A DNA stretch of 64,000 bases from Episyrphus balteatus (lineage: Eukaryota; Arthropoda; Insecta; Diptera; Syrphidae): NCBI RefSeq assembly GCF_945859705.1, contig NC_079134.1:157825718-157889717 (forward strand). The letters run 5' to 3'. Both the position numbers and the translations under genes were made by a program. The number at the start of each line of letters is the position of its first letter. Position 1 is the stretch's first letter. Below the pieces are notes generated by a model. The model was not told the DNA's origin. It did not search any database and was given only the letters and a program-made list of their open reading frames with translations. Shown here piece after piece: positions 22,466 through 34,040 of the stretch.

Positions 22466-23458
22466 AAAGTCTGCCTTTTGTGTATATGTATATGTGTGTA
22501 ATTGCACAATCTCTTTATTTATGCATTTTTAGGTTGTTTTCAAAATGCATGTCTTTAATTCGATTAAAAGAGAAGTAAGAAAAATCTATGTGGTGAATAA
22601 TTTTAGGTTTCCTTTGTTTTCCCAACAATTTTTTTTTTTAAAGGACGACAAAATAATGGTATTTGAATGATGAAGGCAAAATTACATACATACATTACTC
22701 ATACAGAAATAGTTGACAGTTTCATTTGTTTATTATTTTTATGCAAATAGGATAAAAAAGTTCGTTTAAGCTTTTCCAAAAACTAAAAGAATGAAAATGA
22801 ACCTTCATGTCCTTTTATGGATATTGTTTTCGATACTCTTTATTGTCTTTGTCACTCTCCAAATTAATAAGAGAAAATAAATAAAATTACTACCCCTTCG
22901 TGGTGAAAATCCAATTAGAAAAATCAAAAAACCCCTTTTTCTGTAGATTATTTTCGAAAACAATTAACAGCTGATTGGTTTAAGAAAAGAGATAGAATTT
23001 TAATTTTTATTTGAAGAAAAGAGACAGATAGGGTGCATTTTTATAATAATTATAAAATTTAAAAATCGAAATAGCAAGAGAAAGAGAGACACCACTTTTC
23101 GAGTATATTGCTATAACAGCTGCTCTTTTTCTTCCAACATTATGGTCATGTATTGGTTTTATTAAATAAAACATAAGTTCTAATTTTTGAAAATAATTAA
23201 TATTAAAAAAAAGTTAGAAAATTTCAATAAAAGTAAGAATAAATTGAAAAAAATAAATGAATAACCAAGTAGACTAAAGAAAAGATTCAGATGTAAGTAT
23301 TTGGTTATAATAATAAATTGCTGTACAAATATTTTCCATTTTTGTGAGAAAAAGAATAACACATTCCTCTCCCTTACCTGTCTATTCGTTACGAATCTCA
23401 GAAGCATTTAGCTTCTGTGTTACACTTTATGGTAAAATAACAAAGTTTCTGTAAATCT

Positions 23459-24167
23459 CTTAGAGGATATAATAGGTGTGTTTTTTATTACCACCGGTCT
23501 TAACTGGACAAAAAAAACGCAGTCGGGGCTAAGGAATTTACATGTTAAATGCAACAACACTTTAGCCCCTTGGGCTTAGTTGTTTAGCGCGGAGAATTCT
23601 CTGGGCTTAACTTTTTCAACAGATTTAAATCTGTGCTACCAAATTAACTTGTTCGTAAATTGTTTAGAATTTGTTTAAAAACATCAAAACTGATGTTTGG
23701 AATGACAATTATTATTCTAAATATTTATTTAATAGTTAGTTAAACTTTTTTTTTCAAAAACACACAAGAAAAGCCAAAAGCGAAAAATATGACAACTTTA
23801 TATTTTTTGTGTCAGCTGATTTTGGAACATTTAATATGCAGTGCTGCCAACTTTTCTCGCTAAGCCCCGAGGCGTTTTTTTAACCAGTTTAGCCCGGTGG
23901 TAATAAAAAACACACCTAATATATGGAGTGCTTGTGCTGTTAGTTCCGTGAAGCTTTTAGAGAGGGCTCTAGTTTCTTTAAGTTTTTCGATGAGTGCATG
24001 CCTCCATTTTATTTTCATTAGATGACTGTCATCAACAAGCGTGTTTATTTACAGCTGCGGATCCGGACTCGCACTGAAAAACGAAGGCAGCGACCCCTAT
24101 CCATGCATATGGCGTTACAATGTTTTAGGTATAGGAACAAGCACTCCATATACTATATACTCTAAGG
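23459..24167. mobile_element. TIR element (MITE) split by a second MITE in its left arm
   Basis: The left TIR is CTTAGAGGATATAA, interrupted at 23473, and resumes at 23919 as ATATATGGAGTGCTTGT. The right TIR read inward is CTTAGAGTATATAG then TATATGGAGTGCTTGT (24167 back to about 24136). The two halves line up only if the 23475-23916 insert is removed. There is no coding capacity. Confidence 0.7.
23475..23916. mobile_element. Mariner-like MITE with TA duplication
   Basis: The termini are GGTGTGTTTTTTATTACCAC, continuing CGG, and the exact complement at the right end (CCGGTGGTAATAAAAAACAC then ACC). Both are flanked by TA (23473-23474 and 23917-23918). A further inverted match is CGGGGCTAAG against CTAAGCCCCG. 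A TA duplication fits the Tc1/mariner superfamily. It is 442 bp and non-autonomous. Confidence 0.82.
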
Positions 24168-24247
24168 TAAATCTGCAGACTAAGAAAAATTGTAAAGTTT
24201 AAACTTTTTCCATTCACATTTTGTGGATATTAAAACTAGGGCATTAA

Positions 24248-24391
24248 TAGCCTCTTTTCACTAGACCCCCAATGAGATAATTACACAAATTATCTAATTT
24301 CGAATGTCAAGTTCTATAGAAAAAAAAATTGAATTTGAAATCTGAACTGACCTCATTATCTCATTTGGGCTATAGTGAAAACAGGCTATAA
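24248..24391. mobile_element. MITE family M1, copy 1
   Basis: The arms are AGCCTCTTTTCACTAGACCC plus CCAATGAGATAAT and the complementary ATTATCTCATTTGGGC plus TATAGTGAAAACAGGCT. It shares AATGAG(A/G)TAATT, CAAATTATCT and ATTTCGAATGTCAA with the copy at 57171-57306. Confidence 0.78.
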
Positions 24392-24641
24392 GAATTCGTA
24401 TTTTAGTATGTTCTGAGTAATTGAAACAGTCAATCCGTTCAAAAATGAAATTTCAAAAAGAAAACTATTTAAATTACAAAGAAATTAAAACATTTATGAA
24501 AATTTTTAATATGCAACATTATTTAAACATTACATATCAAACGTGTTGACGAAATTTGCAAAAATTTGCCGTTTTTGAAAAAAAAAACAGAAAAATTGTA
24601 ATAGCAGTAATAAGTAAAAAAAAATGGATTTCCATTTTTCC

Positions 24642-24851
24642 AATTATAATTAAACTAAAGCAAACTATTTAAACTTTTAGCAATTCTATTTAACCAAAAC
24701 ACAAACTTATTTCACCTTCTAAATTCTTATCAATTCTTCATAGCACGATATCAAAAGCCTTTTCTAAAGAAGGTTAAATCATTTTGCGTTTAGGTTTACC
24801 TAATAGATTTGCGAAAAGTTTAGATAGTTTGCTTTAGTTTAATTATGATTG
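24642..24851. repeat. Inverted repeat followed by ~19-bp tandem array (to ~24950)
   Basis: TTAAACTAAAGCAAACTA (near 24650) and TAGTTTGCTTTAGTTTAA (near 24826) are exact complements with similar flanks. Next to the right arm, ATATTTGCTAAAAGGTGAA is repeated about three times (24867-24930). It is a foldback-like structure and its ends are not defined. Confidence 0.65.
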
Positions 24852-25017
24852 CTTTTAGTTTAATTATATTTGCTAAAAGGTGAAATATATTTGCTAAAAG
24901 GTGAAATATATTTGTGAAAGGTGAAACTAATTTGTGTTTAGTTTAAATAAAAGTGCGAATGCTATATATTATTGACTATTTAAATAGTCACATTTAACTA
25001 TTTTATTAGTTAAAATT

Positions 25018-25157
25018 GTACGCAGATCGAGCTAAAATTTAGCCGAGATAAAATTCCCATACAAGTTATCTATCATTTGTATGGAAAAGTTTTTAGCTCA
25101 GCTAATTTTTTTCGATAAAATTTGTATGGGAGCTAAAATTTAGTTCGATCTGCGTAC
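25018..25157. mobile_element. 140-bp MITE
   Basis: The ends are GTACGCAGATCGAGCTAAAA and the complementary TTTTAGCTCGATCTGCGTAC with one change; similarity extends through TTTAG. The interior is again complementary (CCCATACAAGTT near 25051 against a TTGTATGGGAGC phrase near 25117), so nearly the whole element can fold as a hairpin. It lies about 500 bp upstream of the MADF gene. Confidence 0.82.
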
Positions 25158-25665
25158 CAAGCCTTAATTTGGAGAATGACTATTAAAATAGTCACAAATA
25201 ACCATTTTTTTTAAAACTATTTTCATAGTTATCTCGATATTAACTATTTTTTCTCTGAGTGTACTAAAAGATCGATCATACCAAAATGCACTTCTTTTAT
25301 ATTACAAGTGTAGTCCATATTATTTTTTCCATACAACACTATGTAGTACAAAAACGGTCCTGCCCCACTTCCCCATTAAAAAACATAAAAATTTAAAATT
25401 TTAGCATCAACAAAATTATAAGCAATTTGATGCGACCATCATAATTGAAAATTAAATTTCTTGCCTGGCAATGATATTCATTCACTGTCATTTAAATGTC
25501 ACCCCCTCTCTTTCCAACAAAATTCCATACGCGCAACGCATAATTCCTCTCTTATGCCAAACAAAAATCCGGAGTGGAAATCCAAATGTATTCAGTATAA
25601 AACTAATGGTTGTTTGGGAAGTGATTACTTTGGTGTTGTTTGTATTAAAAAATAATACATAAATA
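25158..25665. other. Upstream region of the MADF-BESS gene
   Basis: No TATA box or initiator could be fixed. It is expected to contain the promoter and 5'UTR. The translation start at 25666 has an A at -3 (ATAATG), as usual for insects. Confidence 0.35.
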
Positions 25666-26780
25666 ATGACAACTTGTTATAAAAGATTATCATTCTCAAA
25701 CGATGAAGAATACAAATTAATTGAATTTATAAAAAAACATCCGGCACTTTGGGACGCTAGCCATAGTGAATATGGAAATTCTGATATACGAAAATTATAC
25801 TGGCAAATGCTAGCAAAACAATTGAACAAAACAGGTAAGTTTGATGGAGGCATTGAATTCCGCAATGAAAGAGAAAAAGATAGTGTTTTGTTTGGTAGGG
25901 GAGTAGGGGAAATGATATGTGGTGAAAGTTATCCAACCTGCCATATTTGTTGCTGTGGTGAATTTATCAAAATGACGGTTATTTTTAAATATTTTTTCCA
26001 ACTATATTTTCAGTTTTTGAAGTTCGACGTAAATGGCGTTTTGTCCGCGATTATTACATTCATAAGAGACGCAGACATCCAGATAGCACACCACAACGTG
26101 ATGGAAAATATTACAGTTTACAATTTCTCAATAAAATTAAAGTTTGTTCAAAGAAATTTCCCCTCAATTCTGATTCAATGAATCAAATAAAATTAAAAAC
26201 TAATAAAATTAACGTTACAAAGAATGTTGATAAGATCGAAGTTGATTATGTGGATTCTGATGAAGAAATTGATTATGATTTTTTAGATGATCCAACTTTT
26301 GAAAAAATCACAGTGGAACGTCTTGGTAATGAACAAAAATATGCGACCACAACGCCATCTAATATCACAGATGGCGATGATAACTCCCAGCAACATGATG
26401 CAGAGATAAATGATGACAAATCTGATGATTTTGTATTTAAAGAAGATTACATTGATGAATCGTCAGTTGCGGAACCAGAAGATTTTGCCAGAACTATTGA
26501 AGAAATTGATGCAGAAGAAGCACAAATAGAACACAATGTTATTGAGACTAATAATGACAATGAAAATACAACAACTTTTGAACAAACAAGTAAACAAACA
26601 GATCGAGATAGTGCATCTGCAACAATGTTGCATGAAAAGGCAATTGATCTTTTCTTTGAAAGTATGGCTGCAGCAGTTAAAACATTTCCACCACAATATG
26701 TTGCCGAAGCTAAATGTAAAGTTTTTATGGCTTTTAATGAAGTTGAATCTAAAGTTTATCAGAATGCAAATAAAAATTAA
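25666..26780 (+). CDS. MADF-BESS domain protein (probable DNA-binding transcription regulator)
   Basis: Two exons, 25666-25834 and 26014-26780, give 311 residues. The intron (25835-26013) has GTAAGT and a TTTTCAG acceptor and splits a Val codon. Without splicing the frame reads into a stop, and the true second exon starts 164 bases before the next in-frame ATG (26178). Residues about 15-100 form a MADF domain, a Myb/SANT-like DNA-binding fold. The start is LIEFIKKHPALWD, then YWQMLAKQL, then across the junction VRRKWRFVRDYY, with conserved W/L spacing. Residues about 130-235 are very acidic. Residues about 266-301 (AIDLFFESMAAAVKTF, then VAEAKCKVFMAFNEVE) match the BESS protein-interaction motif. 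Family members such as Adf1 are nuclear transcription regulators; this protein's target is unknown. No broken residues seen. Confidence 0.88.
25835..26013 (+). other. Intron of the MADF-BESS gene
   Basis: Donor GTAAGT at 25835, acceptor TTTTCAG ending at 26013, 179 bp. Splicing is phase 1 and restores the MADF domain across the junction. Confidence 0.85.
26769..26774 (+). terminator. AATAAA overlapping the last codons of the MADF gene
   Basis: The hexamer covers codons Asn-Lys just before the final Asn and stop. No AATAAA was noticed in the next ~250 bp of + strand, so this may be the real signal, giving an extremely short 3'UTR. Chance in AT-rich DNA is the alternative. Confidence 0.3.
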
Positions 26781-29700
26781 ACAAAGTACATAACAAGTAC
26801 ATAGGTGTAAAATGCGTTTTATTTTATTCAAATTTTGTAGGTATCCTAGCAAAGTAACACCAGCAATCATTTCACGAAATGTCGTGAAATAAGCCCCACA
26901 GGAGGACATTTTTAAGAGGAATACGATCGACTTTTTTTTTATTCAAAATAGTTGCCAGAAGGGTTAAAGTATTGCTAAAAGTTAGAAATTTAGATAACTT
27001 GATATTAAAAAGCTGATCGATTTTGGATTAAGAAATAACAAGGTATTCAGTGAAAACAAAAAATTTTTTTTTAAGTCCAATTTAGCAAGAAGTGAGCTAA
27101 ATATGAGCTTTTTGGATTCCTTTAAATTATCAACAATTTTAGTATCAGTTTTAGTTGAGTAAAATTAATTATTTTCGAGCTATATTATTGCCAAATACGT
27201 TTTTAAAAAAATATGTAAAGCATAATACAAAATTCTTCAATTTTTTGTTGAACTTAAATATAGTAGGGAGCTACCTACATATTAGAAGGTACCTTTCTAA
27301 TAGATTTTGATATTTTAAATTCAAATCAAGAAATCTGATGTCAAAAAAATCTATGACGTCACGTTTTAGAGATTATAAGAACTTAAAGATGAATTTTCAT
27401 CTTCGACACAGTATAGTTTTTTTTTTTTTTTACTTCGTATTCGAATTTACTAAAAATGTATATTATTCAACGAAAAAGTAAATTCAGTTTTATTGAATAT
27501 AGTAATTCTTTATTATTACTTTTTTTTTATGTTTAACTTAAAACTTGGTTGGCAACAATGTTACGCCAAAGTAAGTCAATTTTTTTTCAGAATAGCGTAA
27601 TAAAAAATCTTAAAGTATATTTTACTGCAGTAGGTATTTTGCAATATTATAAGCATAGAGGAAGTTTACTACATATATCGTTTCAATTAATTACCTCTAG
27701 ATAAACCAAAAAAAATTTAAATATTTTCAAAATAAAGAAAAGTATCGGAAAATGGTATGAAAGTTTTTTTCCAAAATTTAACTTTTGGGTTTTTCTAAAA
27801 TTTAAACTATATTTATTAATACAATGTTCAAATAAACTCAAAAGAATTTGATTTGGCTCATAAAATAGTGATTTAAAGTATCTATAAGTCATTTAAAGCT
27901 GCAAAATGAGTTATTTTATTCATCTCGAAAGTTCAATCCCTTAGAACAGAAAAAAATTTATTGGGCTCTGGGACCTGGTTAAATTTGGGTTAAATTTTTT
28001 TTGCTGATGGTTTTGTTTTTTTTTTTTTTTTTTTATTAAAAAGGAGTATCATGACAGAAAAAAGGCAGAAAAAAATTTAAACAATAATTCATACAGCTGA
28101 AATTTTTTTTATTAACCTCAATAGTATGTCAAAAATTTTACACGGTGTTAACTATTTAACGCAATTCACACACGGCCTAAGAAAACATTTTTTAAAGAAG
28201 GTAAACTTGATTTGTTTGTAGAAAATTTTGATAGAAAAATTGATAGATAGTCAAAGTCAGGAGTATGGAGTTTTCAGGAGTTTTTGGTTTGATGAATGAT
28301 ATTATTGCAGTCTAAAAAAATCGTAGAATTTTGAAACAAAAAGAAACTCAAAGCTAAATAAATTGAATAATAATCATTTTATCATAAAAAATAAAAATTT
28401 TTGTTTTAGGATAGCTCCGATGATTTTGCTGTTTCACCATTTGAAATAAAACATTTAGTACTTAAATCCTAAAACTAGAAGAATGTAGCTTTCACATGTT
28501 TTTGTTTTGTCATGATATGTACGATCATTTTTTACTAAGATACAGCCTGGTTTTTGTTCCTTTAATTTTATGGGCTAATGTATTTCGATTGCAAATAACT
28601 CAAGACAGCATAGATCTTTAAAAGACCTTTCTTTTGATGTCTTACTTGATGGATTTGAATGAAACTTTTCAAAATGCATTTTTTGCGAAAATTCTCAAAA
28701 ATATATACCTGTTGTGTCCACCGATAGACATCACTGTACTTTAATTATATAAACCTATATACTAATATCTCTTTACATACACATCATCATAAAATGTTAT
28801 TTCTTGTTTGTATAATCTGACAGTTATCGTGCAGTTAGAAGAAAGACACGAACTTTACATTTTTTACTTTTTGTTCTCATACTATTTAATATTAAAATAA
28901 AGTTTAACTATTGAATTAAATTATTACTTTTTACCGATATATCAATACCTGTTAAAAAGTTTTGTTTGTGTTCATAGGCCAGTTCCCTGTGAACTCATTT
29001 CTTTAAACCTAAACTTTTTGCGATCGAAACTTCGGTCCCCATCAGATATTTGTTTCTGAATGAATGTAAGATTAAAAAAAAAAAATTGGACTCCAAATAA
29101 CTCAGCAACCAAACCTTAAATTGACATTTCCTTTAAGCAGAAAAGTACCACCTTATTTGCAAAATTACATAGAAAATTTTTAATCAAAATCGTAATAAAA
29201 AAATGCAGGTTTAATTTTTCATTTCAAATATTTATTTGTCATTAATAATGTATATAAAAAGCTTGTGTAAATATTGAAATATTTATCCATTTTTTTTTTT
29301 TTTTTGTTTTTTTAGTATTAATTTTAAGGTGTAGTCCCCATTTTTTTTATTTTTCTTTTTTGTCAATTTCATATCATTCCTTTGAACATAATATATTGTG
29401 TATAATATAATTATTCATGTGGATTAACTTAAAAATGTTCACATATTTTTTTCTTTTTTGTTTCTCTGTTTTTTAAGTGTTTTCCATTACTTTAAATAAT
29501 ATTTTAAAAGCTTAAGTTTAATTTTAATTATATTTATGTAAATTTTAACTTTAGATCACATATATGAATAATAATAAACATAAATTTTAATAATAATTAT
29601 ATAAAAATAACATTATTATTTATAGATAAAATATTAAAAAAATATTATATAAAAAAAAACAAAAGAAAACAAGGATAAAACATAAATATTTATATAAAAC

Positions 29701-31513
29701 TATAGTTTAAAAGTTGAAACCCCTTGCGTTCGATACATATACACTTATATATATATATATATATAATTAATGCAAACGTTGTAATTTACTTTAATTTTTT
29801 TATATATATGTAAATCCAATCAATTTGAATGTTTTGTTGTTTTTTTTTCTATTTTTACAAATTTTATAGCTACACAATTTTTTTTTTCTTTCGAAAACAA
29901 TCGGTTTTCCTGTATAGTATAATTTAAATTTAATTTCTTGTTTTTGTATTAATATTTTTTATATATACACTACACGATAGTTTGAGTACATTTTATTTTA
30001 ATATATTTGAATAAAAAAATCGAATTTATTTTTGTTTTATACGTGTTTTAATTTAAATTTATAATTAATTTATATATTTTGTTTATGTATTGTATATGCA
30101 ACTGCTAAAATCTAAACGATGTCGGTCACTAATTTTTTTTTTGTTTTTTTAATTTTTCTTCGTTAAGTTGTTTTTATTTCTTTTTTAAATTTTTGTTTAA
30201 TTTAATTTAATTTCTACCATTTAAGTCCATCAAATTTAAGAGTAAATTGTTATGTTATATTCGTGAGTGTTTAATATTATTATTTTATTACGTTTAATTA
30301 AAGACTAGCACCTTGCAACTTTTATGTTTATTTCCAAATCTTTGTTCATTATTTATTTATTATTTCTCTTTCTTGTCAAAATACCAAGATTCTGGTTGAC
30401 TAAAGAAGAATCTATCAATTTAGCTTTTTTTTTTTGTTTTTGTTTTACAGATTTTTTACTTTAAAACTTTTCATTTTATCTTAAAAAAAAACAGAGATTT
30501 TGGATCGGAGTGAAAGATTATATAAGCTTTTTTTTTAATTATATTTTCTGTTTATTTGGGTTTTATATGTATGTTTTGCCAAAATATTTTATGTGTTTTT
30601 ACGTCTATGTATGTTTTATTCGAAAAATATAAATTTTAAATATTTTCTTATTTTTTTTTCTGTTGTACTTAAAAAAAATATTTTATTTTTTACTTTGAAT
30701 TTTTTTTTGTTGTATAAATAATTGAATATATCTTTACATATTTGTTATTTTATTTTTTTTTATCGAAAGAGGGATTAGAAAATAATGGGATTTTTTTTTG
30801 TTGTTGTTTTGTTAAAACTTATTGTTCTATATTGTATGTTGAAAATGTTTTTTTTTTGTTTTTTCTTTTAATTTACACTTATTTTTTTGTTTTGCATTTA
30901 TGTATTTTGTACCTGAATTTTTTTTTATTGATTAATAAATTGTGAATTTTCTGCGTTTTTTTCCATTAATAATTTTGAATCAAAGTATTTTTTTTTCTGG
31001 AAATTGTCATTCAATTGTTTTGGATACGTATGAAATTATTTTTAATTTAATTAAAACTAAATATATTTTTAAATAAAAAAGTTATTTTTTTTAAATTTTA
31101 TATCAGTTAATAAGCGAATAATTAATAAGAATAATTTTCTAATTTTAATTCAAGTTTTCAGTTCAGATCAGTTTTTTTTTTTATAAAAAGTATGATACTT
31201 AAATGACAATTTCTTCGTGTCTTTTTTGATTTAAATTTTAGTAAACATCACAGATTAAATTTAATACCAATTTTTTTTTTTAATTTTATGTTGCCAAGGC
31301 AAGTTATTATTTTTATTCTTTACTTTCTTCACATTAGAATAAGGTGTTTATATATCTAAAGAGTCACAATTAAGGTAAAATTCTTACATATACAATAAAT
31401 AAGTTAAATGTTTAAAGAAACAATACCTTGAAGAGTTTATTTAAAATTGAGGAAAATATATGTATATATTGTTTTTCAAATTAACTAAATATCTTTAATT
31501 TTTTTCTTTATAT
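26781..31513. other. 4.7 kb AT-rich intergenic DNA
   Basis: No exon recognised. From about 29200 the + strand becomes strongly T-rich with many T(7-18) runs, and a TATATATA tract lies at 29746-29765. It may be distal 3'UTR of the - strand F-box gene or intergenic. Confidence 0.4.
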
Positions 31514-32030
31514 GAATTCAAAGTACAACATTTTTTCACCATTTTTTAGAGTTCGGAGACCGTTATAAGCTTATTTTGTGTTTTGAAATTTTTTTTTATA
31601 AACAGTTTTATTGTTCTATTTATGCTGAATCAAGAAAGCTTTTACTCATTAAAAACAGTTAGAATTTTAGGAAGTTATGGTTTTTTTACTTGAGAAGGAA
31701 ATTTCAATTTATTGCAAAAATCCCCAATTTTCATGATTTTTTGAAATTTTATCAAAATTTTGAGGGTGTTTTGGGCAAAATTGACTCAAGATTCGGATTC
31801 AGCACGTCAAAATCCATAAAGATAGGCAGATCCGGTCAAAAGTATTGACACTTTTTTTTTTGTTGACTTGTGTTATTATCTTTCAATTAAGCCATCAAAA
31901 CCTAAAAAATTGTTTAATTTAATATTTTTTACGAATTTTTAAAAGAATTTTGTGTTTCAAAACACAAAATGAAGCTTAAAACGGTCTCCGAACTCTAAAA
32001 AATGGTGAAAAATGTTGTACTTTGAGATTC
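31514..32030. mobile_element. ~515-bp inverted-repeat element
   Basis: Arms of about 75 bp: 31514-31590 (AAAGTACAACATTTTTTCAC, then AGAGTTCGGAGACCGTT) and the complement 31945-32030 (AACGGTCTCCGAACTCT, then GTTGTACTTT). Between them are a TTCGGATTC phrase and AT-rich filler. No transposase, so a MITE-type element; superfamily unknown. Confidence 0.75.
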
Positions 32031-34012
32031 AGCCCATAAAATCTACACCCAATTTGGTGCTTGAGCATAATAAAAAAATATTTTCAAAAAGAAAAAGTAG
32101 TCTTCTGTTTAGAAAAAAAAAAAAAAATCAGAAATTGACCGAAAAATAGCTGAGTAAAAAATCGTTGAAATCTGAAAACATTGAAAAACTGTTTTTTGAC
32201 GATAACTTGAAATTGTGAGGGTCTACGAAAAATTTCAAGTGCCGAAATATGATGTACTCAGTAATACCTACAACCTCTGCTAGGTCATTTCCAAAGTAAT
32301 TAACATGATTTTTATTTTGTAACACAGTGTAATTCATAAATGATTACAAATAATTGATGAAACATAAATGATGACTGATACAAAATTATTTGATTAAAGA
32401 TGAGAAATGACAAAAAAATATTTTGATAAATAACATAAGATGATTAAATGGTAAATTTATAAATATGTGTAGTATTAAATCATTGGATTAGTGCATAAAT
32501 GTGTCAAGTGTTTGAAACTTCAAACAAACATTCAGTCATCGGGAACCAATTTCAAAACCGATTTCCACACATTTTGCATTAAGCCATGGATGAGATGATA
32601 ACATTATTAATAAAATAATAAAAAGTTTATACTAAAATTTTACTTTTAATATCACCAAAACTAATAATCAGGATTTTATAATAGAATTATTTCTACTCCT
32701 ACACAATATTTTTAATTTCGGTTGAACAAAAGGAAAATAGAGTGGAAGAAAAAAAAAATTCACTCAAAAAAAGAACTTGTAGTTTAGAGGCTCCTCCCAA
32801 GTAAACGTCCTTTCCTTTTTACCATTTTAAAATTATTTTGATTATGCTGATTAAAGAGAAAACGCATGTTAACAAAAATATGTTCAGGTTTCAGTATCTT
32901 GTATTTACTTACATTAAAATTTAAAAAAAAGTTTGTTATATTAATATTAAAAGTGATAAAATAAAAAAATTTAGTACAAAAATTAGGAATTCCAGCTTGT
33001 AATTTTACATACTTGTTTCTATCTCCATATTTCTAAAGAATTCGTATTGTTTTGGGTACTTTTAAAGCATAATTTTCAAATCAAGAGCAAAACATTGAAG
33101 GTTTCTAAAAAAAATAACCTAAAAAAAAACTATTTAGAGAAAAAATGTATAGTCTTTAAATACCTACATAAAAAGAAAAATTGTAGGTAAATTAAATGAA
33201 AAATAAAAACAGAAAAATTGTATTTCAATTTAAATAATTAATATATTTTGTTTATTATTACATTTTTGTTTAATTATAATTATAAAGATTTGACTTAAGA
33301 ATCACAATAGAGTTATAGGTATATGAAAAAAAGAATTATAGTAAAATGTGTTTTCTTGTATAGAAAAATATTTTTTTTATTATTATATTATTACTTTTAC
33401 AGTTTGGGTTTTTGTATTTATGTTATGTTTTATTCTATTTTTTGTTTTACTTGTATTTTAACGTTAACATTGACAACATAATGAATTTATTTTAAAAAAA
33501 TAAAACACTTTAACCTAACGCTATTGCTATGTAATCATGTATGTTTTATGTATAATGTATGTAATGTGGTTATGGTATTTGTTCTATGTAAAAAAAAATG
33601 TGTTTTGTAGTTTTGTTTTAATAATAATAATAAATTGTATCGTTTTTTATTCTCATTCTTTTGCTAAAGTTATTTAATTTGTTGTATAATATTACTCTGC
33701 GATGATACACAGTTTTGTTTTTGTTTTTGGATTTTAATTAATTTTTTCTTTATCGTTTTTATTGTTTTTTTTTTTTTTTTTTATTTTCAATTACATAATT
33801 CGAGTTTTGTTATATTATTTTTATTTTTAAATTGTATTAAGTTTTATTATTTTAGTTTAATACTTATAGCTAAGTCGCAAATCAAAAAGCTTTTATCACA
33901 TCTACTTAATATTAATTGTGTTTTTTTGTTTTATATCATTTTTACAACACCTCCGATTCAATTATTTCGTGAATTCCAATTTTTTGTCGTTTTTTTATCT
34001 GTTTTTTAATGT

Positions 34013-34040
34013 TTATTTATTTATTTATTTATTTTTTTTA
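34013..34040. repeat. TTTA microsatellite
   Basis: About six consecutive TTTA units followed by a T run. Confidence 0.8.

Larger units (their letters stand above)
19346..23458. other. 4.1 kb single-copy-looking non-coding DNA
   Basis: No large inverted or tandem repeat and no convincing exon was found. The sequence is A-rich with CACACA tracts (20449, 21777, 21957), TCTCTCTCT/CACTCTCTC tracts (22231-22252) and CAGCTG E-boxes (20479, 22969, 23118). Repeats are unusually scarce for this window, as expected for regulatory or intronic DNA kept under selection. It may belong to a gene whose coding exons lie outside. Confidence 0.45.

Noticed and set aside
25666..26181. Separate 171-codon gene ending at 26181
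   Set aside because: The frame crosses a canonical donor at 25835. After splicing the downstream sequence is read in a different frame that completes the MADF domain.
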